A DNA stretch of 64,000 nt from assembly GCA_013396755.1 (NCBI GenBank), contig VWZF01007079.1:248001-312000 (forward strand), written 5' to 3'. Made by a program: the position numbers and the translations under genes. Positions 38,166-51,720 of the stretch are shown here, piece by piece. The notes beneath the pieces are model-generated. The model was not told the origin of the DNA. It ran no database searches and was given only the letters and a program-made list of their open reading frames with translations. Numbering within the stretch: the stretch's first letter is position 1; every line of letters starts with the position of its first letter. The DNA is from Sclerurus mexicanus (taxonomy: Eukaryota > Chordata > Aves > Passeriformes > Furnariidae).

Positions 38166-39389
38166 GATCACCCACACTCGGACACTCTGACAGGTTCTGC
38201 GTGTTCTGAAAATAGACAGGGGTACAGAAAAGGTGGTCCTGACACTGCCAGTGATCATGTCAAGGTGGTCCTACCTTTTTAGCAGGGGGAACTGGGCTTA
38301 GGTGATGGAGAGGACAGTCAGATTCAGCCTACAGGTCGATAATATGGCTGCCTTGAATTGAGGAAACTCTTCACAAATGTTGTCTGTGTCTTAGACTGTT
38401 ATGGAGAATTTGTGCAAGTACAAATTGTGCTTCCTGGCTTCAGTGCCTTCTGGCTTCACTGAATTCCTCAGAGAATTAAAGCAGGTCCACATGTTTGCAC
38501 ACCTGTGCAGTGCTCAGACTTTATTAAAATAATGCTCACTGGGTTTGTTGGTTCTTTCCAAATTGAGAAGACTAATTGAGAATTAGAGCAGCCTTTTACC
38601 TTGAGCCCTACCTTTTCAACCGCTTACCTGTGTTTATTTATGTTGCTCCTGATTAATAGTTTCTTTGTTGGCAACGAAAGAAAATGCTAGGAAAGACAGG
38701 GAAGGAGCAAGTAGCCCAACTCCTGAATGTAGGCAGCTTGGCTTATCACGAAAATTACCCGTATATTAAACCTATTGCGAGCCTTCTGGAAAGCTGAAAA
38801 TGGCTTTTAGAATATTGCTATGAAAGCAGCAGAGTACAAGATTGGAGAGCCCTATGATAAATCAGGTAACAGGCAACTACTGGAGTTCCTGTGGTCCAAG
38901 CCCCATCCAAGTCAGGGCCAACTTCCAAGATACATCAGGTTACTCAGGGCCACATCCTGAGCTGACTTTTGAATAACTCTAGGGATGAAGATTCCAGAGG
39001 CTGAGTGACTTTGGGTATCACAAGCAAATATCTGCTTGGTAAAGAAATGCAGGTGCTTTTCATTTCCCACTGTACATTAAGAGAGTCTCAAAGAGAGAGA
39101 TGCTGCTGTGAAAAATGAAGTGTGACACGCTGCTTTGGCCTGGCAAAATGCCTTCTCCTGCTGAAATGCAGACATCCCCTTGCAGTAAGCGAGCTGTGGC
39201 GGACTGACCATGACCAGCAGCCAAACACCCACCCTGCCTTTTGCTCTCTTCTCTCTCCTGGGAGACAGGGAGAAAACCAGAAGGAAGGTGAAAAGACTTG
39301 TCAATTAAGATGGCAATTTAATAAGAAAAGCAAAAGCTGCACATGCAAACAGAAAAAAAGAGGAATTCCTTCGCTACTTTGCACTGGCA

Positions 39390-39620
39390 GGCGGATGTTT
39401 GGCTTCTCCCTGGGAAGCAGGGCCTCAGCATGGCTAATTGGGGCATGGAAACTTCATAACCCAACATCTCCCTTTCCTTCTCCACACCCTGAGTTTTTAT
39501 TGCTGGGCAGGGCTGTACAGCTGGGGTCTCCTGTGGCCAGCTGGGGTCAGCCCCGCCAGCTGTGCCCCCGTGATGGGGAAGGGAGTCACAGTGAGAAGGG
39601 ACAAGCTGCTGCCATGGGCG
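39390..39620. other. GC-rich islet containing three spaced CAGCTG sites
   Basis: By hand count, 76 of 120 bases at 39481-39600 are G or C (63%). The open frames crossing it have no recognisable domain and are low in complexity. Confidence 0.5.
39518..39576. repeat. Degenerate 20-bp tandem repeat with three CAGCTG E-box cores
   Basis: cagctggggtc occurs at 39518-39528 and again at 39538-39548, exactly 20 bp apart. A weaker third unit begins at 39557. CAGCTG hexamers therefore lie at 39518, 39538 and 39557. The period is close to two turns of the DNA helix. Confidence 0.6.
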
Positions 39621-42600
39621 TGACGTTTGTTCTGTCTCCTCAGTACACCTGAAACCAGAGAGAACCTCTGTGGTTGGTATCTGGCAGTTGGAATTGCTTG
39701 GGTTTATTTTGAATATTTGGTTTTGGGAATCTGAATTAACTTGAAAGGACGGACGTGACGATACAGCTAATTAAGTCTTTGCTTTTCCTCCACTGGGTAA
39801 ATCTAAGCTTATGTAACAGTTTGTATTGATCCCAATGATTGAACCCACTTATGTGAGTTTCTGTTAGAAATAATTCCATTATTATGGGGAGTTTAATCAG
39901 AATTAAGCTTTTGCAATGTATCACAATGTAATTACAAGTAACTTACAATGTAAGTTAATTAAAATCAAAGCTTTACACTACATTTATGAAAAATAAGACT
40001 CAAGACTTCCTACATGTCAAGCGTCTTACTTTGGAAGTTAACTTCATATAGAAGTTACTATTTAGAAGCTATTTCTTTCTATAACACATCATACATATTT
40101 AAATACTTCATATGTTATAATGCCATATTCCAAATAAAAATGTTATATATAGTGGCCTTTTATTATGTGAAAATATTATTATGCTTTATATATATTTTGT
40201 GTGTTATGTATTAAAGTTATTATCATATACATAAAGTCTGCATTAATAATATATTTTGGCATAAATAACAATGTTTTGTGTAGGTTTATGCATGTATGTT
40301 TTCTTTATACGAAAAATGTATTCTTACTCTATGTCTCTGCCACCTCAGACACTGACAGCACCCTCATATAAATGAAAACTCTGTCTTACATTTATGCTCT
40401 TTAGGCACAGGAAGATTGTGCTGCAAGCAGAGTAACACTTGTGTAATCATAGGAAATTAGAATAGCATCCAAAAGAATTTTCTGAGGGTTGGCTTTGTGG
40501 TTTTTGATGATTGAGATGTAATCAAATTTGTTGTTTTCCCATGATCAAGTTTACTCTCTGTAGTTTGCATTTCAAAACAAACCCTTTGGCTGAGACGTAA
40601 CAATGCCAAGCTTTAGATCTGCCTGGATTTTCCTTGCTGTCTTATTAACATCTGCAAGTAAGAGTTTACAAGCACCTCTACCTGCCACTATACATAAAGC
40701 ACTTTTTCTGTGGCTTTCTTTTAAAGAATCCGAGCACCATGTGCGCTCTATATCATCTCAGTTTCTCTGCCTTTGAAATGGGAAGATGCTTGTGGCATGT
40801 TAGAGTGGGATCCTCCTGCTTTTTCTAAACTAGTTTGGATCTGAATCCCAAAGGCTTCAGTCATCATCAACATGGAAATTGCTTTCATAGCCACACTCCA
40901 GTGAAGACCCCACTGGGCGAAGAGATAGGTGGTCACATTGAATTATTCTTGCTGCAGACTCTGCCATTTGGTTCGGGAGACAGAAGGTGAGGCTGTAAAC
41001 GGTGGCATTTTTCATCATTAGCCAGAGTGCTCAGTAAGGAGGGGAGTTTTCTCTGTAAGAGCATAACAAAGGGTACTTCGGCTTTGGTGAGCTCTCATGT
41101 TGCACCTGCCTGGAGGTCACTGCCTCCAGAGTCCCAGGTTCTCTATGGAAAAGATATATGCTTTAGGCTTAATGCTGTTTGTGTATCTCTCCAGCTTTCT
41201 TTTCACACATAGGAGCTCTAATTTCAGAATTTCTGCTGGTTGTGAGTGTTTGCTAGTGATTTGACTCTTTCAAAGTATGACTGGCTATTCATTCACAAAG
41301 GCATTATTTCATGTTCAGTATCATATTTCTCCCAGATACTGATTCACAGATCTTTTACAGAACAATACAGTAACACCTAAAAATAAAATAAATATTATCA
41401 AATCCATTTCTTTTACTTGCACATTGAACAGAACAGGTACATCTTTTTTTATGCTTTTCTCCAGCCAGCAATATTAAAATTGCTGAGTATTCTGGTATTT
41501 CTGTTGTGTTGATCATGAGATCTCCCTTTAAAGCAAATGCAGCTAGAGACAGACTAAGGCCTGGACTCTGATTTACTGCATTTACATGTGAAAATGCTGC
41601 CCACCGTGACGCTGCCTGTGGGAATAGGACGGAACCACGAGGGAGGTACTAGAATTGTGTGTAGCGTAAGTAAGGAGGTGTATGCCTGGGAGAGTGGGAC
41701 TAACCACAGGCAGAATGCTGAGCAAGGTATTGCAATGAGTGTAGGCAGGCAGAGTTTTATGCCCTAGAAACGCCTCAGATGAGAGTGTACCTGTGTGTAG
41801 TAACGAGGGGGAACCTCAGCCACAAGCCTGGCTCCCAGCTGTGCTCATTTATTTTGTCCAGCAGCAGAATGCATAAATAATGCTGTACTTAGGCACATGG
41901 TACGACTAGTGGGTGGATCCAGAGGGATTTGCCAGCAGACTGAGAGAGTGAAGAGAGGTGCATTTTCCCCGTTGCTTCTTTTGGAAACTTTCTGTGGTGA
42001 AGCAGCCAGATGGTGTCTTTCTGTATCCCTTCACTGTAGGCACACGAGTAGTTTTGGGGCCACGTGGTGGTTGACCGAGGTTATACATAAACTTTGAGGC
42101 TGCCCACAGGTTGGAATTCTGCCTCTCCAGTTTCACATCAAGCTTGTGGGCCAGTTAAAACAACCTCCCTTTCTACATTAAGTTGAATAGATTTAAAGCT
42201 GATGCACAGAGTTTATAATGAGGCACTTCAGTATTTGTGAGTGCAGATTTCTGTTGTGCATCCAACCAAAGGCAGGTGGCAATTCCTGATCAGAAATTGA
42301 GTTACAACCTAACCAGATTTCTACTGAGAAATTGGAGAGAATAAGACTCCTTGGAGGAATCTACGTTAGATGCCACTTGCTCAATCCTTGCTATCTTCCT
42401 AGAAGGATACTTTAACTAATACAAGGTTTCAGTAAACAGGTCTTCCTTCATTCCCTCTAAATGTCACCAGCAGATTAGATATTAGCTGTTTTTATAAAGG
42501 ATGGTACAGAAAGGAAAAGAGTATTGAATAGAGATTTAGATTAGGAGAGATATGAATAGGATTGAGTTTCACCAGAAGGAAAATACTTAATCTACGCAAT

Positions 42601-43024
42601 AAATGTGTTCTATCTTTCCTAGTATAATGCAAAAGAGATTAAAAATAACGTAAGGAGGAGCATTACCTGAGTGATCCCAAAAGAAGGAAACTAAAAAATA
42701 ATTTTTACAAGACCTGCTAATTTAGAGAAATGTTTAATGGAACAATGCTTCATTTATAACCGTAGAATAAATGTATTTTATAGTTGCAATTTCTAAGACT
42801 TTTTAGCTGTGAAGAACATCACAAAAAAAGAGTCATAACTGTGGCATTTTTCCTCAGAAACAGAATTTTTATGTCAATTCTATGCTTGATTGTTTGCAAC
42901 AAAATTTTCTGTGGCACGTAGTTCTTGCAATTTCTGTTAAATAAAACTCTCAATTTTGATGAGTAAGATTATATTCTGTGGCTCATACGAGTAAAACAGT
43001 AATGAAACAACAAGTGAAGACATG

Positions 43025-43066
43025 CTTATTCCAGCCCAAGCTGTTCTATAATTCCATTCTATGATT
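43025..43066 (+). mobile_element. Possible CR1 3' tail remnant
   Basis: The text ccagcccaagctgttctata followed by ccattctatgattg resembles a CR1 3' terminus (ttccaaccc… then ATTCTATG octamers). Upstream sequence does not continue the match, so this is either a very short insertion or chance. Confidence 0.35.
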
Positions 43067-43280
43067 GTTTGAGCCGTTGCCTTAGAGTTCTAAAATTGTT
43101 AGTTAGGATAACATTCTGAAGAACCAGGAAAGTGGCCCATTATGCTACTGTGGGAGACTAAGAACTTCAGACACTTCATCACAAATAAAGCCATATAAAT
43201 CAATGTCCATAGTGAGAGCTGTACACAGGAGACTTATCGATTAGAAGATTCCCAGAGAAGCCAAAGGCAGTTTGTGTGTA

Positions 43281-43294
43281 TGTTTGTTTGTTTG
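43281..43294. repeat. TTTG tetranucleotide repeat
   Basis: Three and a half units of TGTT. Low complexity. Confidence 0.75.
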
Positions 43295-46200
43295 TCCCTC
43301 TGAAGTTCCTCAGGTGTGCTCATTAGTTTGGCTGAGGGTCCAGGCGTGGTGCGTGGTCTTCAGCCACACCAGTGGTGGGGCCACTTTGGGGGTCACTACC
43401 CAGACCGACAGAGGCAGCGTAACCTGCCAGGCTCCTCAGCTGCCCCTTTCCCTCTCAGGTGACTGTGACACCAGTGATTCCCAGAAGAACCAGGCATGTG
43501 ATGCCTACGCATTTGACATTGGCACTAATTTTGGTGTTCCTTTCAGTGCAATACTCATTCATTTATACATTTTGCTTATTATAAACAGTGCTGGTTAATA
43601 AGAAACTCAGTGTACCAGTGCCAATTAATACAAGATTTTTCCTGGGGGAGAGGGAGAAGAGATTTTAATCCCATAGTCTAAGTAAGTGCATAGACATGAA
43701 AAATGTGTGTTTGTAATTATGCCTGGGATTTGCAAGCCTTTACAACTGCCTGCAAGGGCCCTTAGATCAAGAATTTAAACTGAACTAACATGATAAAACA
43801 AAAGGAGACATCTTCTCTGTTATCCTAGACTTCAGACCTACAGAGATAATTTTTTTGTGCCTTGAAAAAAAAATCTGATCCTTATTTCTTGAACAGATAA
43901 TTGTTGCTTGTACATTTGTGGCATTTCTCTATTGCCATGCATTCAGCTGATAACATCTCTATTCTTCTGTCATTGTGATACGTTTCATTGTTAAGACACA
44001 CTTGGTAGGGGCAGCAGTTCATTTGATTCAGCTTTTTGTTTGGGCACGTAATTGTCGCTCCATCAATCAGATTTTCTTTAATCTAGGGGACCATCTTTCA
44101 TTGGTCCTTCTGATAATTTTTCATGTCACAACATTGCAACTGTTGTGATTAATCCATATGATACTGCACGGATTTCATATAATCACTGTTAGCTTTTGTA
44201 GATGATTGTTCAAAGACTGATTTAAACAAGTTTGTAGAAGGATTTATTCGGTTTATTTACATCAGTCCATCCTTATTCTCTTACAGATTTACATGGTCTT
44301 TCCTAAGGTAACATTGTGAAAGGCTTTTCAGAAATATTGACTCAACTGTTTCTGATAGATTAACTACTGCTTACTGTACTGTAATTGCAAGGGAAATGTT
44401 TTTGAGCAGAACCAGTGCATGATATGAAATATAATATAGTTTGATTATCAAAGTTTAAATCACTAAATAGCCTTCCAATGCATTATATGGAAAGTTTTCA
44501 TCTAAAGGGAAGGTTTATTCCATGTTGAAATAGCATGCAAATGTTTTTTTACTTTGTTCATTTCAGACAGTTAATAAACAAGCAAACAAGAGAAATTAGT
44601 CCTAAATAAGTAGGGATCAATTCATACATGATATGAGTCAAACAACGATGCTGTCTAACTCAGGGCTTATTTCACTCAGCCTCCCAGTTTTTAAGGGCTT
44701 CTGATTTTTCACTTAAAGTATTTGCTCCCTGTGTGGGGATGTTACTGATCCATCCTCCTGGATTTCCATTAAATGCTGAAAACCTTTCAGATCAAACTCC
44801 TAATATCTATGAGGTTGAAAAGTTGTCATTTTAAAGCTGATGGTGCTAGTCCATTTGTACAGAAGCAAAAGGACAGTGTTTGATACACCTTATCTATTAA
44901 CTCCCTATTCTGCAAAGGAAAGCTGGAAATTCACTGTCAGTTTTAGTGCAGGTAGCTATTAATTTTAACTGTCTTTTCTCTTTTCTAGTATAAGAAACAT
45001 ACCAGTCTGCAGAGAATTCTGGGGGAAAGAGGAAATGCAACTCCTGTAATGTTTCTTTTCACTTCCACATGAAAGACTGTATGTGCTCTGTTTCTCTTTC
45101 ATATCCAAAGGGATTGATATGCCATTTCAGTGGCACAATTTCTGCAGGCCTTGCAGTCTGTGCACCTTAGTTCTGTCTCACTGTCCCTCTGCAGCTGCTC
45201 CAGAGGCTCCAGCAAGGCACTAACGTGGTGCTGTTACACAAACTGCCCTTCTCCAAGTCCTTAGCTCAATAAACAAAATTACTTCCTTCTCAGATCCAGT
45301 GCTGTTCAGTGTATAATTTACTGATTCTTTGATTCAGGACCTCCACAAACAGTAGCAAAAGTCTTTCAGCATATTCACTTTTCTCTGGTAGCTTCTTATT
45401 TTCACTCAAGATCAGTCATAGCATCAGAAGCTAAATACTCCGATGTTAAGTCAAATAACTCCCTTGATATATATTTTTGTATGTTTAATATTGACAGCAT
45501 TTATTTGGACTTGTCATCCCAATTTTTCATACTTAGTATTACACTGGTGGTTGTCAGCATGTTTCAGGTGTTTAATGTTTCACTGGCCATGTGACAATTA
45601 GTCAGAAAATGAAAGAAAATAAATGATGACTTTTACTCTTTGACTGTAACTCACTCTCCTTCATCTGCTTATTACAGAGTAGCAACCTTGTATATCTTAC
45701 TTATGCAGTCTTACTTTAGCTGCTCTGAAAGCCTTTATTCATTGTTCTTGTCTCCTAGAAATGCCTTTATATCTGTCTTATTGACTATCTTCTTTTCAAA
45801 TTTTGTAGAATATATTCTTCTCCATTTCTCATGACTTAATGTTTTTCTCTCTCTACTATTGTTTGTTATTTGACTGTGTAACTATTATTTATCTCAGTGG
45901 TACATTTCATAGTGCAGTTTGTAGGAAATGTGCTCTGCAAAGTATAGTTGTGTTGTATCATCTCATAAAAGTATACAGTAGTTTTCTTTGAACAGTATAA
46001 TTATGTTTTGAAAGAAGTAAAGTTCCTGATTTAGGTGCATAATGCTCCTGTTTGATGTTAGAAACGCGTTTGAACACGCAGAATTTTGTCCTTGGAAAAT
46101 GTGCCTTCTCCTTTTTGAATCCTACCAGTGACTCTCATGTATTATTCAAACCTAACAGATGTGCACCTGTGGGCTCATTTAGTTCATTCTACCGAAGCAC

Positions 46201-46302
46201 GAGCAGTAAAGGAAAACGCAGTAATTGCTAATCACTGTAATGTCATATACTTCTTAGAAAGTCTGTGACTGTTGAAATAGGTGATTTAGTACCCTAAAAT
46301 AT

Positions 46303-46341
46303 GAGAGGAAAAGGAAAAGGAAAAAAGGAGAAAAGAGAGAG
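46303..46341. repeat. Uninterrupted 39-nt polypurine tract
   Basis: Only A and G on the + strand, with GGAAAA hexamers at its start. Such homopurine-homopyrimidine tracts can adopt triplex structure in supercoiled DNA. No function is shown here. Confidence 0.85.
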
Positions 46342-48326
46342 TTGAGGTGTGCATAGGACTTTCTGAAGCCCAGTGTTTGCAGCCTGAAAAGGAAGAATTG
46401 GAGCAGTAAGCAATGCTTTCCCACAGGTTTGAGGGGTGGAGCAGTGCTTTATCTTGTCTTGGCAGAATGGCTACTTGTATTCCAGAGTTTAGTGGGTTTG
46501 CTGTAGAAAGTGACAGTGGGATGGAGGTACAGAAACCTCAGGACACACTGAACAGTAAATTGACTTCAAAAATAAGAAACTAGATTTTTAAACTGGACAG
46601 ACATATAAGCCACATAGCTGTGTAAATGGGTTAAGCATAAGCTAAATCCTTGGGGCAGAGGGTACAGAGCTGTAAATAGCAAAAAAAGAAAAAAGGTCTT
46701 TCAGCATCAGTAAATCCTATATGATCAATAGCTATGTTTCTTTAGGTAAGGGAAAACCCCCTCAAACAAATACCAAAGCCAAATATTGCTGCCAGACCTC
46801 TCCACAACTCCTAAGCTTTTAAGAGTGAAAAGTGGCTTGTTTGGGGCAGGTGCGAGCGAGCCTTCCCTGTAAGTCCATGGTGCTCCTGCCACGGTTTTAA
46901 CTGGGCAGAGCATGGGGACAAACCCTGAGCGCTGTGTCACACCAGGCAGTACTTGGAGCCCCAGTGCTGAGAGCTGATGAGGAGAAATCACTCTTCTGTT
47001 TTTTCTGGAAGGATCCTTTCCATCAACATCTCCCTCCTTCCAGAGAAGTTGGTTTGTGGCAGGGGCTACAGATTTTTCTCTCTGTGGTGCTGGATGTGCC
47101 CCTAACAGCTAGCTGGTTACAGGATCAGAGCTTGTAGACTATTCACTGTCCATTTTCAGCTCCGCTAGGATTGAGCTCTGCATATTTTTATTTCACGGTA
47201 ATTACAGATAAATAGTCAGCTTGAGTCAGTAACGTTTTAGAAGGAAGTACCTTTAGTCAGCAAGCAAATGTAAAGGCCAGAAACACCATGAAATGGCCTT
47301 TTTAAAAAGGTATCTTGTTTTTGCCTCCAGAACAACTGGCAAAAATTCAAATAACAGATTGTGATGTGCCAGAACTTTTCCATGATGCGTATTTGTCATG
47401 ATTCTTGCCATGATGTTCCCCAAATACTGAATAAAAAGGATGTTTAATAGAGATACAGAAACCATTACATCTAGGCTATGCATCTAGTTTTTTTAAGGTC
47501 CCAGACACTCTATCACATTATAAAACAGGAACTCAAATATAAATGTCAACTTGGGCTGGCTTACCTTCATTTTCATAGTTCATTTCTACCTTGTGATCAG
47601 AAGACACATGATTACAGACTGATTACATAGTGCAGTCACTGCAGGCTCCAGTCATTATACAGAGTCACGCTCTGGGTCATTGTTTTCCTCACATGTTCTG
47701 ATTTTTCAGGCCTTTTACTCTAATTCCTTTGAACTACAGTGGTGTAATTGATAAAGTAACATAAAATGCTTTCCACTAGAATGTACTGATGAGACAGTGG
47801 AAACAATTATGCTGGAAATCTGTCCTAGGGATATACACAGGGACCTTCATGAGCTCTTTCAATAAAACAAGAGAAGTTTTAATAAGGTGAGAAGTAACCT
47901 ACCTGCCATTAGGAGTTTATAACGCGTAGCATTTTGTCTTTTAGGACAGTTATTCTTTGCTGCAGATTGTGAGAGCTGTGAATGGCTAATTATCTGAGCA
48001 AGCACTTTGCTATCCAGCAGTGCACCAGAATATTCATGCTATAGTCCCTTCTGTCTCTGTTTATAAGGTTTTTCTTCTGGGCCTCTGAAGTCCTGAGCAG
48101 GGATATTATTAACGGAGGACTTTGGTTGTGCTAAATTTTCCAAGACAGAATTACAGGCAAATTAAATTTCTCTGTGGGAACCAAACAAAAGATTGCCATA
48201 GATTATGGTCAGAACAATCCAGCAAACCCACTTAGCTGAAGCATCTTGCATTACCGAAGATAAATAGTTTTACTACATGATTACTTCATAAATGATACCT
48301 TCTCATAAACATAAATGATGTTTAGC

Positions 48327-48355
48327 TTTTTATTTTCTTTTTTTCCTTTTTTTTT
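48327..48355. repeat. T-rich low-complexity tract
   Basis: Runs of T with single A or C interruptions. No element body is attached. Confidence 0.75.
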
Positions 48356-48489
48356 AAGTCAATCTTCATCTAATTAAATCAAGACACAGAAAGCCTTCTA
48401 AATCTTCAGATAATTGTTCCCTCAAGGTTAATATTCTTGCCAGTTAAGAGTATGTATCTTATTTCAGTCCTGAATTTGTCTGGCTTGAA

Positions 48490-48780
48490 CTTCTGGGTGG
48501 ACGGAGTTCAGCTTGGTGAAGGGCACAGGTGGTGTGAGAGACGAGCAGTGTCCCTTTGGGTGTCCTGCAGCTCTGGGTGGAGCTGAGCATCTTTCAGCCC
48601 TCAGCCTGGGACCAGAGCAGAGGGGCTGCGGTGGGAAATGTGTCCGAGCAGACACACGAGGGGCCCCGGTGCTGCTGCCGGAGCCCTGGCACCACGCACA
48701 GCAAACTGCTCCCAGCCAGGAGCTGCCACAGCTCCCCTTCCCCTGCTCTCCTCAAGGGAAACTGAAATGGCAGCCTGACA
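48490..48780. other. GC-rich islet with local CpG density
   Basis: By hand count, 118 of 180 bases at 48541-48720 are G or C (66%). About six CpG dinucleotides fall within roughly 80 bp around 48617-48696, denser than in the other islets. No promoter elements, exon or repeat family is recognised. Confidence 0.5.
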
Positions 48781-50738
48781 ACCTGAGCGGATAGTTACCA
48801 TCTTCACCATAATCAGCTGAGTTAGCAGGAAGAGGGATAGCTACTAGGGAGTGTTAGATTACAAACTTTATTATATATCATTTTTTTTGCTATTAATTAG
48901 ACAATTTGAATTATTAAACATTGTTAAACATTAACTGGAGTGACAAGGAATTTTACCTCCACTTGTCAGATGTGTTCCTTCTTGCTCATGGCAAGGCTTT
49001 GAGTGTGGCAAACAAAACTAGGACCAGGACTATGAGTAAAGGTCTCTCTAATCCTGTATGATTAAGCATATGGGCTTCTTTTTACAGTCTTCTGTTATAC
49101 ACATGGGACTCATGTTGCCTTTTTTACATGAAGCAAGTCTAGCCTTCTTCATTGCTAGATTCCACAGGGCTGTCCTTTTAACTATGGATTTTCTTCCAAG
49201 AATTTGCATTTAAGTGTTTTAGAATGTAAATTGGCAATCTTCTCAGCAAATTCTTTTGATGCTCTTGGATAGAATTTACCTCATCCTAAAAAGTTAGAAA
49301 GGTCACTACGGTAACTGCTACTTTACATCACTGAGGCTATTACTCAATAGAATATATTTCATTATTGCTTTAGCATGAGTGATTTTGTTTCTGTGTAAAT
49401 AGTGAAGAATAATGGCAATTCAATAATTCATATTTTTCTGTATTATTAGTTTAGTTTTACCCTTCTGATCTGGTGTCAGATGTTCAATACCATTAAGATT
49501 TCATTTACCTTGGTATATCTTCCTAAGTTTGTTAAGAGTAGGGTGTTTGCTTTTTAATTGATGTCTTTAATTTCATATTGGTGCAGGGAATATGTAACAC
49601 AGCCTATCCTCTCTCCCAACAATTATGCAAGCATTCTGAGACTCCCCAGCTCCATTTTTCTGCGTTCCTTGGCAGTGATCTGTGATCCAAGGTGCAGACT
49701 CTCCCTTGCATCTTACCCTAAAAAATCTTGCTTGATATTTAGATGTGTCGTAATTCTCTTCCCAGTTTAGAAAACAGCTCTTTTTCAGTCACCACGTGTA
49801 CATGTGTTATCATCTGGGACTGTAAAGTCTTTGCTAGCAGCTCATGAAATGATGCAGTAATCGCTCGTACTTAGGAAGAGCCATCGGTTTCAGCCCAGGG
49901 CCCCATTTCTCTTTCAGCTTGCTGTCCTAACCAGGACTGCCGTGAGCTGTGTGTTTCTGCTGCAAGTTCTTGTGTGAATTCGGGGCAGCATTCAGGCTGT
50001 TTTACCAGTGGCAGCTTGAGACCTCCAGCATATGTCTTACAGGCTGAAATATCACAAAATGACAGATTTCTCCCTACATGCATATTATAGGGTTTTCACC
50101 TTTGTGTGGCACTACCTTCTTCCAAAGCCTCAAGCTGTAGCTAAGCAAGATGCCTGGGGGTATTTTGAAACTGCCTGTGGGTAGATAATGACAATTTTAA
50201 TATCCACAGAACTCTGCTGAAACAGAGAGAAAATGAGCAATGGGGTTTGTCCATATGAGTTAAATCACTGGATGGTCACCTGCACTCTGTATAACCTCAG
50301 AGCAGTGGAAACTATTAAACTTGTAGGTTCCTACATTTGTATTTTTTGAATGAAGTGATGCTTCCTTATTTATAGTCCTCCAGGGAAAAAAGGTGAATCT
50401 TACGAAAACAGTAGTACCTTCCAATTTACTCTGTACTGGTATTCAGCTGTGTGCAAGAATTTTGATGTCAGCAGTAACGAGAAGTATTACATTATTCATC
50501 CTGATCTGAGAGAGCAGGATGAAAGCAGAGCAAGCAGCCTATTGCAGTAACAGCAAAACTCGTATACAATAAAGAACAAACAGAGGAATAACTGAGAATT
50601 AATAGGATGGTTTTATCTCAACTAAGAGGTGAAAACAAGGATGTTGAGACATGCTCAGTGACATTCTGTCCTGGTTGACTTTGCTGAACTCAGGACTTCC
50701 TCATGCTGCCCATTTTCTCTCTTAATAATTAGTTGTAA

Positions 50739-50791
50739 TTTTGGGGGGTTTGTTTGTTTGGTTTTTGTTTACTTGTTTTGGGTTTTTTGTT
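50739..50791. repeat. G/T low-complexity tract
   Basis: Mostly T with a G6 run and TTTG units. Short minus-strand frames here merely translate the repeat. Confidence 0.75.
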
Positions 50792-51199
50792 CGGTGAGAA
50801 TTACATCCTGGTGTCTGAAGGCAGAATTGGATCTGAAGTAGCATATGTTCTGCATAAACAATCAGGATGAACTCCTGAAAAAGTATCCATTTGAAGCGAA
50901 GCACATCCTTTAGAGGTTAGTTGATACAAAGCTATAGGTGTTGGTACATTCACTTATGAAGTTTATTCCTCTCTGCTCGAGAGCCTTTGTTTGCCCATTT
51001 GCAGTGATCCTCAGTAGTACAGCTTCCAGCATGGGGATATTTAGCAAAACCTGATGATTGTCTGCCTGTTTTCAACACACAAGTGATGGGAAGAGTGTAG
51101 CTAACAGCCAGTGACAGGTGAAGTACAGTGGTGGAGTCACAGTTCTCAGTGCTATGTGTGCCAAACCTACCTAACCAGCAATATTCCCACTGTATTCCC

Positions 51200-51720
51200 A
51201 GACAGTCCTGTGATCTGTAGGGACTCTGTGGGATCCAGTCCTCTGGACTGCTGCTCCTCTCACGGCCAGCTCCTTCTTTGCCCTCAGATCACCCCTCCTT
51301 TTCTACAGATACCTGACTGACCTGCTTCCCAGCAAACTCTGGAACATCAGCAGGAGAGCAGAGACTCCGTCTGGGTCAGAAGGGGAGGGAGGAGGTTTCC
51401 TGGGGCTGCCCTTCTGCTGTCTGCAGCCTGGGCACTGCACACTCATGCCCGCTCCTGGTGGAGCTCCCCGTTAAAGTGTGGGGCTCGGACTCCCCTGCCT
51501 CACAGCCCAGGCTCCATTTATTGGTGGATTAATCTGCAGCCTGTCCTGCAAGCAGAGCTGGCGGAACTGGGTGACTTTGGCTGGAGAGCCGGGAGGGTCT
51601 TTCTGGGCCTCTCTTTTGTGCAGGCAACACCTCCATGCCCACCGTGCAGCTGCCTCTGCGCCCAGGAGTCCCGCAGGGTCAGGCAGCATCTACACTTTAG
51701 AGCTGTCAGCTGGAAAGCAG
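51200..51720. other. GC-rich islet
   Basis: By hand count, 110 of 180 bases at 51541-51720 are G or C (61%). Overlapping frames on both strands follow from the composition. No domain is recognised. Confidence 0.45.
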
